The notes under the pieces are model-generated. The model worked only from the letters and a program-made list of their open reading frames with translations, ran no database searches and was not told the DNA's origin. DNA of 5,110 bases. It comes from Flavobacteriales bacterium (GTDB lineage: Bacteria > Bacteroidota > Bacteroidia > Flavobacteriales > BACL11). Numbering within the stretch: position 1 is the stretch's first letter; the number at the start of each line of letters is the position of its first letter. The position numbers and the translations under genes were made by a program. The stretch is taken from assembly GCA_018675825.1 (NCBI GenBank), contig JABGXK010000015.1:1-5110 (forward strand), read 5' to 3'. Below are positions 1-5,110 of this stretch, one piece after another.

Positions 1-2
1 GT

Positions 3-392
3 AAGGGGTTAATTACAATCGTAAATTCAGGACAACCCTCATTAGTAAAAATAGAGTCAATTATAAAATTCCAATTCAATCATTTTCAAGAAAATCCAGC
101 CGTAATAATGGTTATCTTTTCAGAAACTAGTTTCCAATACAATAGTATTCTATCAGATGTTGTTGCCAAAATAATGAAGCAAAAAAATAAAATGCTTGTA
201 GGAATTATTGATGAAGGAAAGAAGAAAGGGGAAATTAGAGTAGATATATCATCAGAGCAATTAACAACCATAATAATGGGTAGCATGCGTTTAACAGTTT
301 TAAAGTGGAAATTAACTGATTTTAATTCTGATTTAACCAATGAGGGGAAAGTACTCTGGAACACAATTGAAAAATTAATAAAGAAACAGTAA
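3..392 (+). CDS. TetR/AcrR-family transcriptional regulator, C-terminal part (5' end outside window)
   Basis: The frame is open from base 3 to a TAA at 390-392 and gives 129 residues with no start of its own. The first in-frame ATG, at 108, lies inside a conserved stretch and is not the gene start. TetR-family repressors are usually about 190-210 residues, so roughly the first 65, including the DNA-binding helix-turn-helix, are missing. What is visible is the helical ligand-binding and dimerisation domain. It has the typical order: a FxxNPAVIMVIFSE segment, a long charged helix with MKQKNKMLVGIIDEGKKKGEIR, then a DISSEQLTTIIMGSMRL helix and a C-terminal WNTIEKLI helix. The segment ending 'EGKKKGEIR' followed by a Thr-rich hydrophobic helix is characteristic of the AcrR-like branch. 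The gene is co-directional with the transport genes 36 nt downstream, so it is probably the local regulator. Its ligand is unknown; a lipid or fatty-acid derivative is an inference from the neighbours. Confidence 0.85.
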   Translation, partial: KGLITIVNSGQPSLVKIESIIKFQFNHFQENPAVIMVIFSETSFQYNSILSDVVAKIMKQKNKMLVGIIDEGKKKGEIRVDISSEQLTTIIMGSMRLTVLKWKLTDFNSDLTNEGKVLWNTIEKLIKKQ

Positions 393-403
393 AAAAAATT
401 TAC

Positions 404-427
404 ACTAATAAGTTAGCGATTACTAAC
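404..427. promoter_or_regulatory. Candidate operator: inverted repeat between the TetR gene and the transport genes
   Basis: The 36-nt gap carries a perfect 5-bp inverted repeat, GTTAG (412-416), six bases, CTAAC (423-427), ending one base before the DUF2141 start codon. A third half-site, CTAA at 405-408, sits upstream, giving alternating CTAA / TTAG / CTAA elements, with ACTAA repeated directly 18 bp apart. TetR-family dimers bind short palindromes of this kind, so this may be an operator of the upstream regulator. It could equally be a weak hairpin over the ribosome-binding region. No convincing Bacteroidota promoter (TTG plus TAnnTTTG) was found in the gap. The call rests on base symmetry alone in AT-rich DNA. 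Confidence 0.3.
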
Positions 428-428
428 C

Positions 429-866
429 ATGAATAGACATACAATTATATTAATACTACTGTTTTTAACATCTGTAACAACATACAGTCAGGGCAGAACT
501 ACTTTAACAATAGAAGTAACAGATTTACACAATAACAATGGAGTTGTTCAATTTAGTCTATACAACACAAATAATAGTATTCCTGATGAACACTATGAAA
601 AATACTACAAACAAACAATAAGTACTATAACAAATAATTCTTCTAAAACAACATTTAAAAACCTACCAGAAGGTGAGTATGCAGTAAACATCCTACATGA
701 TGAAGATTCTGATGGGAAAATAAAAAAAGGTTGGATTTTACCAATTGAAGGTATTGGTTTTTCAAATTTAACTAAAATTAATTTATTAAATCTGCCAAGC
801 TTTAAAAAAACCAAGTTTAAACTAACTGAAAACAAAGAAATAAAAATTAAAATAATCTATTTATAA
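429..866 (+). CDS. Exported DUF2141-family protein
   Basis: The product is 145 residues. It begins with a Sec signal peptide: MNRH, a hydrophobic core at about residues 5-18, and likely cleavage after Ser20 before Gln21. The mature protein is therefore probably periplasmic or surface-exposed, about 125 residues and beta-rich. DUF2141 hallmarks are present in order: an early strand with LTIEVTDLHNNNGVVQFSLY, the LPEGEYAV turn (Gly82-Val86), then His90-Asp-Glu-Asp-Ser-Asp-Gly-Lys, and P105-x-EGIGFSN to residue 113. The D91-x-D93-x-D95-G96 pattern looks like a calcium-binding loop, though binding is not proven. The family has no established biochemical role. The usual family context for this loop is 'DENGNGKLD' followed by 'FGxPxEGYGFSN'; here the aromatic-Gly before the Pro is changed to Trp-Ile-Leu. 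The gene is the first after the regulator and ends one base before the MMPL transporter start, which suggests a periplasmic accessory role in the same system. Confidence 0.88.
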   Translation: MNRHTIILILLFLTSVTTYSQGRTTLTIEVTDLHNNNGVVQFSLYNTNNSIPDEHYEKYYKQTISTITNNSSKTTFKNLPEGEYAVNILHDEDSDGKIKKGWILPIEGIGFSNLTKINLLNLPSFKKTKFKLTENKEIKIKIIYL

Positions 867-867
867 C

Positions 868-3165
868 ATGAAAAAACTAACTCAATTTATATTAAATCAT
901 AGTAAAAAGGTATTGTTCTTTATAATATTAGGGACAATATTTAACTTATTTCTTATTAAAACTCATTTTAATATTGAAACAAATCTTGAAGCATACATGC
1001 CTAAAGATCATCCTGCATTTATTTATAGCGATAAAGCTGAAGAAATGTTTGATATTAGAGATGCAATAATGATTGCAATCAATAATGAAAAAGGGATTTA
1101 TAATGAAGAAACTTTTAAAAAGATTAAAACTTTAACAAAAGAAATTCAGAAACTAGAAGTAATTGAAAATAAAGAAGATGTCTTATCTCTTTATACTGCT
1201 GACAATATTAAAGGATCAGAAGAAGGGCTTGAAATTGAAGAGTTTTTTAAACGAATACCAAAAAATAAAGAGGGATTTGTAGAAATAAGAAATAGTGTCG
1301 TTACTAACGAAATGGTACATAAACGACTTGTTTCAGAAGATGAAAAATCAACTATAATTTTTACTAAAATAAAGGACAATAGTTTTTCAGAAGAACTTTA
1401 TGCTGAAATCATTGAAATTACAGAAAAATATGAGGAGGACGGAATAGTTATACATGTTGCCGGACAACCAATTATTGAAGGAACAATGACAGTTTTAATG
1501 CCAAAGGATATGCAAACTATGTTTCCAATAGTTTTATTACTTATTCTTATTGTTCTTTATATAGTACTAAGAAGCTTTAAAGCAACTATGATTTCTTTTA
1601 TGGTTGTAATATTCTCTTCAATTTGGACATTTGGAATGATGCTTGGACTGGACATAGCCATTTACGGACCAAGTTCATTAATTCCTGTAATGCTTATCGC
1701 AATTGGTGTTGCTGATGCAATTCACATGTTCTCACATTTACAATTACAAATCAGAAAACATCCAGATTGGAGTAAAGAAAAATTGATTGTAAATATGAAT
1801 CAAGAGATGTTCTCTCCTGTTGCAATGACATCAGTAACTACAGCAGTTGGGTTTTTATCTTTATTAACTTCTGATATTATACCAATTCAATATTTTGGAG
1901 CTTTTACAGCTTATGGCGTAATGCTAGCAATGTTCTTTTCATTAATTTTTATTCCAGCTGCAACTAATATCTTAGGTCTTCCTAAAGCATTACAAAAAGA
2001 AGGTAAAAAAGATGTTTTCTCTAATTACTCTAAAGTATTTGCAATCAGCATTGTAAAACATAGAAAAAAAGTAATAATTACTACTATAGCTATCCTTCTA
2101 TTTTTCGGATTTGGAATCTCAAAAGTTTGGATTAATTCAAGTATGATTGCTCAGTTTCCAGATGACAATCCTCTAGTTATTACTGATGATTTTGTAAATG
2201 AAAAATTTCTAGGAACTACAACAGTAAATGTAATACTTGAATCAGATGAAGAAGGTATATTCAAAAACCCTGAAGTACTAGAATTAATGGATAAAATCTC
2301 AACTGAAGTAGCTTTAAATCATGAAGATGTAGGAGGTTCTTTTTCAGTAGTTGACTTTATTAAAAGAATGAATAAAGTACTCAATGAAAATAAGCAAATT
2401 CATTTTAAAGTCCCAGAAGATAAAGATTTAATTGCTCAATATTTTCTGTTATATGAAATGAGTGGAGGTTCTGATAAATTATGGGAAGTAGTAAGTGATG
2501 ATTTTAGAACTGCAAACTTGCAATTTCAATTAAAAAGTGATCATTCAGAAGGGTTAAATGCAATTATTTCATCTATAGAATTATATAGAAACGAAATGAA
2601 GAATCTGGGAATAGATATCAATTTTGCTGGTAGTGGCTACAAAGTTCTGGTATTTAATGATCTTGTATTAGTAGGTCAAATTAAAAGTTTAGCTTACTCT
2701 TTTATAATCGTTATACTACTTCTATCTCTAATGTTCAGGAGTTTTAAAATTGGTCTTTTGGGTACAATTCCAATTTTTATAACCACTGTAATCTCTTTCG
2801 GGATTTTAGGATGGTTAAATATTCCTCTACAAACTACTACAGCACTTATCTCCAGTATTGGAATTGGAATTGGAATTGATTATGCAGTTCATTTTATTGA
2901 CAGATATAAACTAAATGCAATAGAAACAAAAGATAAAGCTTTAACTATAGCTGAAACAATGTCACATTCAGGGAGAGCTATTTCATTTAATGCAGTTGTG
3001 GTAATATTAGGGTTCTTAGTTCTTACTCTTTCAGCTTTTAAGCCAAACATATCATTAGGAGCAATTGTATCATTAAATATGCTTACATCATTCCTAGCAA
3101 CTATTACAGTAATGTTTGTAATTCTATATACAACAAATCTATTTTTTAATAACAACAACAAATAA
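868..3165 (+). CDS. RND-superfamily inner-membrane transporter, MMPL/COG1033 type
   Basis: The 765-residue product has the full two-fold RND layout. TM1 is at about residues 14-31, followed by a periplasmic loop (35-218), TM2-TM6 (about 219-234, 238-261, 268-290, 317-336, 341-369), TM7 (402-420), a second periplasmic loop (421-605) and TM8-TM12 (606-624, 629-649, 655-678, 704-724, 730-757). The length suits COG1033 'predicted RND exporters' and MMPL proteins and is well below the roughly 1000 residues of AcrB-type pumps. Conserved TM4/TM10 motifs, which in this superfamily take part in proton relay, are visible as G280-VAD283-AIH286 and G669-ID671-YAVH675. Arg-Ser-Phe after TM2 and TM8 (235 and 624 region) marks the internal duplication. 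Family members move lipids, hopanoids or other hydrophobic molecules using the proton gradient. The start at 868 lies one base after the upstream stop, so translation is probably coupled. It is the likely motor of the operon; its cargo and direction of transport are not shown by the sequence. Confidence 0.94.
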   Translation: MKKLTQFILNHSKKVLFFIILGTIFNLFLIKTHFNIETNLEAYMPKDHPAFIYSDKAEEMFDIRDAIMIAINNEKGIYNEETFKKIKTLTKEIQKLEVIENKEDVLSLYTADNIKGSEEGLEIEEFFKRIPKNKEGFVEIRNSVVTNEMVHKRLVSEDEKSTIIFTKIKDNSFSEELYAEIIEITEKYEEDGIVIHVAGQPIIEGTMTVLMPKDMQTMFPIVLLLILIVLYIVLRSFKATMISFMVVIFSSIWTFGMMLGLDIAIYGPSSLIPVMLIAIGVADAIHMFSHLQLQIRKHPDWSKEKLIVNMNQEMFSPVAMTSVTTAVGFLSLLTSDIIPIQYFGAFTAYGVMLAMFFSLIFIPAATNILGLPKALQKEGKKDVFSNYSKVFAISIVKHRKKVIITTIAILLFFGFGISKVWINSSMIAQFPDDNPLVITDDFVNEKFLGTTTVNVILESDEEGIFKNPEVLELMDKISTEVALNHEDVGGSFSVVDFIKRMNKVLNENKQIHFKVPEDKDLIAQYFLLYEMSGGSDKLWEVVSDDFRTANLQFQLKSDHSEGLNAIISSIELYRNEMKNLGIDINFAGSGYKVLVFNDLVLVGQIKSLAYSFIIVILLLSLMFRSFKIGLLGTIPIFITTVISFGILGWLNIPLQTTTALISSIGIGIGIDYAVHFIDRYKLNAIETKDKALTIAETMSHSGRAISFNAVVVILGFLVLTLSAFKPNISLGAIVSLNMLTSFLATITVMFVILYTTNLFFNNNNK
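2857..2880 (+). repeat. In-frame hexamer repeat inside the MMPL TM10 motif
   Basis: Three perfect copies of ATTGGA (2857-2874) are followed by an imperfect fourth, ATTGAT. They encode Ile-Gly three times and then Ile-Asp671, the glycine-rich approach to the conserved TM10 aspartate. Protein-level conservation of this GxGxGxD motif probably explains the repeat. The unusual part is that every Ile and Gly uses the same codon, leaving an uninterrupted DNA repeat. Slippage would add or remove Ile-Gly pairs without shifting the frame. Confidence 0.7.
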
Positions 3166-3171
3166 ATAATT

Positions 3172-3939
3172 ATGAAAAAGTTAAAAGTAATCTCAGTACT
3201 ATTCCTTACAATTTTTGTTGGGAATATAACGGCACAAAACGCAACAGATATTGCAAATCAAGTCTATAATAGATCAACTCCAAAAAATGGAGAAAGTGAC
3301 ATGACTATGACTTTGATTAACAAGAAAGGAAGTGAAAGAACCAGAGTACTTCATCAATTCTTTATTGATTTAGGAAGTACTGAAAAACAAATTATGTTCT
3401 TCACCTCTCCTGCTGATGTGAAAAATACCTCTTTCATGAATTGGTCGTACAGTGAAGAAGGAAAAAGTGATGACCAATGGCTGTATCTCCCAGCTCTAAA
3501 AAAAGTTAAAAGAATCTCATCTTCAAGTAAAGATAATGAATTTATGGGATCAGACTTTACTTATGAAGATATGGAGAAAAGAAATCCAAATAGAGATGTT
3601 CAATCTTTTTTAAGAACTGAAACTTTTAATGGAGAAGAAGTATGGGTGATACAATCTATACCAAAATTAGAAGAACAATATTCCAAAAGAATCATCTGGA
3701 TTTCTAAGGAAAAATTAATTCCTTTAAAAGTAGAATTCTATGATGAGGATGAAGAATTATTAAAAACATTAACAATTACAAAATCATTAAACATCAAAAA
3801 ATATTGGGTAATAAAAGAACAGGAAATGTACAATATCCAAGACAATCACAAAACTATAATTTCATTTAAAAATATTGTAGTTGAGGAAGGTATCTCAGAA
3901 AGTAAATTCAACCAAAGAACAATGACAAAAGGACTATGA
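3172..3939 (+). CDS. Exported LolA-like outer membrane lipoprotein-sorting protein (PF17131 type)
   Basis: The product is 255 residues. A Sec signal peptide (MKKLK, hydrophobic core about 6-18) has likely cleavage after Ala21 before Gln22, with no lipobox Cys, so the mature protein should be soluble in the periplasm. It matches the LolA-like family related to LolA/LolB/DUF1329 proteins. Visible markers are MTMTLINKKGSERTR, an early beta strand pair; W103-LYLPALKKVKRI115; and F124-MGSDFTYEDM134. These motifs are typical of the family, which folds into a half-barrel with a hydrophobic groove. Classical LolA carries lipoproteins, while these relatives are commonly encoded beside MMPL/RND transporters and are thought to carry a lipid-like cargo. 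It starts 6 nt after the MMPL stop and overlaps the cupin start by 4 nt. The inferred role is periplasmic shuttle between the MMPL pump and the downstream barrel. The family call is firm; the cargo is unknown. Confidence 0.92.
   Translation: MKKLKVISVLFLTIFVGNITAQNATDIANQVYNRSTPKNGESDMTMTLINKKGSERTRVLHQFFIDLGSTEKQIMFFTSPADVKNTSFMNWSYSEEGKSDDQWLYLPALKKVKRISSSSKDNEFMGSDFTYEDMEKRNPNRDVQSFLRTETFNGEEVWVIQSIPKLEEQYSKRIIWISKEKLIPLKVEFYDEDEELLKTLTITKSLNIKKYWVIKEQEMYNIQDNHKTIISFKNIVVEEGISESKFNQRTMTKGL
3936..3939 (+). promoter_or_regulatory. ATGA stop/start overlap, LolA-like gene to cupin
   Basis: The cupin ATG (3936-3938) overlaps the TGA (3937-3939) of the LolA-like gene. This fixes the cupin start and points to translational coupling by ribosome re-initiation. 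No clear Shine-Dalgarno precedes it, as is normal in Bacteroidota. Confidence 0.75.
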
Positions 3940-4226
3940 TAACAAAAGAAATTCTTAAACACCTACCCTATGAAGGGATTAAAACAAAAAAGATAGTAAG
4001 TAATGAAACTGGAGATATAATCCTAATATCAATTAGTAAAGGAGATGAATTAAAGAAACATATCTCAAATACTGACGCTTCTGTTTTAGTCCTAGAGGGT
4101 GAAATCCTATTTAAAATTAAAGAAAAAACCCATTTACTATGTTCAATGGATATAGTACAATTCAAAAAGAATGAAATACATGCTGTAGAAGCAATTTCTA
4201 ACAGTAAATTAATATTAATAAAATGA
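3936..4226 (+). CDS. Small single-domain cupin protein
   Basis: The 96-residue product has no signal peptide or membrane segment, so it is expected in the cytoplasm. The cupin signature is a beta-rich pattern: Gly36-DELKKH42, then D47-ASVLVLEGEILFKI through Gly55, and D72-IVQFKKNEIH82-AVEAISNSKLILIK to the C terminus. This resembles small cupin_2 proteins of the form 'H-x4-DAxVxVLEGE ... P-x-x-x-x-HAxxA'. The metal site looks incomplete: His42 and His82 are present, but the second His of the HxH pair is Ser44 and the motif-1 Glu is not in its usual place. The usual Pro before the last His is Lys. It may bind a small ligand or one metal weakly rather than act as a typical dioxygenase. It overlaps both neighbours by 4 nt (ATGA), so it is made along with envelope transport proteins. 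A sensor or metabolic side role is possible but not shown. Confidence 0.85.
   Translation: MITKEILKHLPYEGIKTKKIVSNETGDIILISISKGDELKKHISNTDASVLVLEGEILFKIKEKTHLLCSMDIVQFKKNEIHAVEAISNSKLILIK
4223..4226 (+). promoter_or_regulatory. ATGA stop/start overlap, cupin to barrel gene
   Basis: The barrel-protein ATG (4223-4225) overlaps the cupin TGA (4224-4226). The start is supported by the signal peptide that follows directly and by the ATGAAAAAACTAA opening shared with the transporter gene at 868. The two genes are probably translationally coupled. Confidence 0.75.
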
Positions 4227-5110
4227 AAAAACTAAATTTCCTCCTTATACTTACTGCATTAATTACAGTAAGTAAAGATACTACAGCTCAAACTACATTA
4301 GACTTAAATGGATATATTAGAACCTACCAAGGAGTACTACTAAACGATAATTATGACTTTGTAATAAATCAGAACACTTTAGACCTTAAGCTTTCTTACA
4401 ACAAAGGTAATGCTAGTCTATTTGCTAACCCTTACCTTTATCAATACTCTGATAATAAAAATAAATTTGATATTAGAGAATTGTATATGGATTTCACTAC
4501 AAATAATATTGACCTGAGAATTGGTAAACAACAAATTATCTGGGGACAAGCTGATGGTGTTTTTATAACCGATATTGTTAGTCCTAAAAATTTATCTGAA
4601 TTTCTATTGCGAGATTTTGATGAAATTAGGATTGGAGTTACGGCTATAAAAGCAAATATATACACAGCAAATGATTATGACATTGAACTTGTATACATAC
4701 CTACTTTTACAGCTACTATTTCTCCTGATGATAATTCAATTTGGAAGCCTAATATGGAACTGCCTATTCAGCCCACATTTGATTATAGCAATAAATCAGT
4801 TGTTAATAATTTAGGGAATGGAGAATATTTTGCAAAATACCATAAAAGCACATCTAATATTGAGTTAGAACTAATTGCAGCTTATACTTGGGATGATGAC
4901 CCTAGTTTACATGTATCAAAAGAATTAGACCAAGAAACAATGCTAATCTCAGTAATAAATATATCTCCTCAACATCATAGGCTTACAGTCTCTGGAGGGA
5001 GTTTTAGCACAGAAATAAACGATATGATAGTAAGAGGTGAAGCTGCTTATTATAAAGGAAAACAATTTCAAACTAGCTCCCCTATTGCTATTGAATCATT
5101 AGTAGAAAAA
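4223..5110 (+). CDS. DUF1302-like outer-membrane beta-barrel protein, N-terminal part (3' end outside window)
   Basis: The frame stays open for 296 codons up to the window edge, so the C terminus and stop are missing. Related proteins are commonly 400 residues or more. It begins with a Sec signal peptide: MKKLN, hydrophobic residues 6-16, and likely cleavage after Ala22 before Gln23. The mature part starts LDLNGYIRTYQG and continues as alternating amphipathic strands rich in Tyr, Asn and Asp, as in outer-membrane barrels. The clearest mark is G101-KQQIIWGQADGVFITD117 followed by I-V-S-P121-K-N-L-SEFLLRDFDEIRIG. It matches the 'GxQxxxWGxADxxxxxDxxxPxDLxEF' block of DUF1302-type barrels and of phylum-specific relatives. 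DUF1302 proteins are frequently encoded with MMPL transporters and LolA-like/DUF1329 proteins. The inferred role is the outer-membrane end of the same transport path. Another porin-like barrel family cannot be excluded without the C-terminal half. Confidence 0.78.
   Translation, partial: MKKLNFLLILTALITVSKDTTAQTTLDLNGYIRTYQGVLLNDNYDFVINQNTLDLKLSYNKGNASLFANPYLYQYSDNKNKFDIRELYMDFTTNNIDLRIGKQQIIWGQADGVFITDIVSPKNLSEFLLRDFDEIRIGVTAIKANIYTANDYDIELVYIPTFTATISPDDNSIWKPNMELPIQPTFDYSNKSVVNNLGNGEYFAKYHKSTSNIELELIAAYTWDDDPSLHVSKELDQETMLISVINISPQHHRLTVSGGSFSTEINDMIVRGEAAYYKGKQFQTSSPIAIESLVEK

Noticed and set aside
86..364. Minus-strand open frame of 92 codons opposite the TetR gene
   Set aside because: It lies opposite a recognisable TetR C-terminal domain. 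Its Ser/Ile/Phe-rich translation matches no family and is what AT-rich antisense sequence yields by chance.
108..392. ATG at 108 as the start of a complete 94-residue gene
   Set aside because: The same frame is open to the left edge of the window, and the 35 codons before this ATG continue the TetR-family domain. It is an internal Met of a gene cut by the window.
390..428. A run of A's and an inverted repeat after the TetR stop, as a terminator
   Set aside because: The A-run (391-398) precedes the inverted repeat rather than a T-run following it, and the 5-bp stem is weak. It does not form an intrinsic terminator on the + strand.
605..835. Minus-strand open frame of 76 codons opposite the DUF2141 gene
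   Set aside because: It lies wholly inside a gene with clear family motifs on the + strand and shows no recognisable protein or start context.
2889..3161. Minus-strand open frames opposite the MMPL gene (also 1191-1379)
   Set aside because: Both are shadows of the transporter coding strand. Neither has a recognisable domain or promoter, nor a co-directional neighbour.
868..3165. Patched/SecDF-type or AcrB-type identity for the large membrane protein
   Set aside because: It lacks the length and porter/docking insertions of AcrB and the SecD/SecF signature motifs. The 765-residue size with two loops and GxGxGxDYxxH motifs fits MMPL/COG1033.
3968..4165. Minus-strand open frames opposite the cupin and barrel genes (also 4441-4665)
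   Set aside because: They lie inside well-supported + strand genes and resemble antisense translation of low-G+C coding DNA.

Overview
The window is AT-rich DNA (about 30% G+C by eye). It looks like a member of the Bacteroidota, probably Flavobacteriia. Evidence for this is the low G+C, starts of the form ATG followed by an A-rich stretch with no strong Shine-Dalgarno, signal peptides cut just before Gln, and families common in that phylum (DUF2141, COG1033-type MMPL transporter, PF17131-type LolA-like protein). No genus can be named from the sequence alone.

Every gene lies on the + strand, and together they look like one operon cut at both ends. In order: the C-terminal part of a TetR/AcrR-family regulator (3-392); a 36-nt gap holding a GTTAG-N6-CTAAC inverted repeat right against the next start; a small exported DUF2141 protein (429-866); a 765-residue RND/MMPL-type inner-membrane transporter (868-3165); an exported LolA-like protein (3172-3939); a small cupin (3936-4226); and the first 296 residues of a DUF1302-like outer-membrane beta-barrel protein (4223 to the window edge). 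Gaps after the regulator are 36, 1, 6, -4 and -4 nt, and the last two junctions are ATGA start/stop overlaps. No intergenic stretch exceeds 40 nt, and I see no internal terminator.

Read together, the products can form a path across the envelope: an inner-membrane MMPL pump, a periplasmic LolA-fold carrier and an outer-membrane barrel, under a TetR-type ligand sensor. This layout resembles known or proposed lipid/hydrophobe transport modules in which MMPL proteins work with LolA-like carriers and DUF1302-type barrels. The cargo is not shown by the sequence; a lipid or other hydrophobic molecule is the best guess. The DUF2141 protein and the cupin are the unexplained parts. The cupin is translationally linked on both sides and has an incomplete metal site, so it is the most unusual member. 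There are no RNA genes, mobile elements, CRISPR arrays or sizeable non-coding regions.
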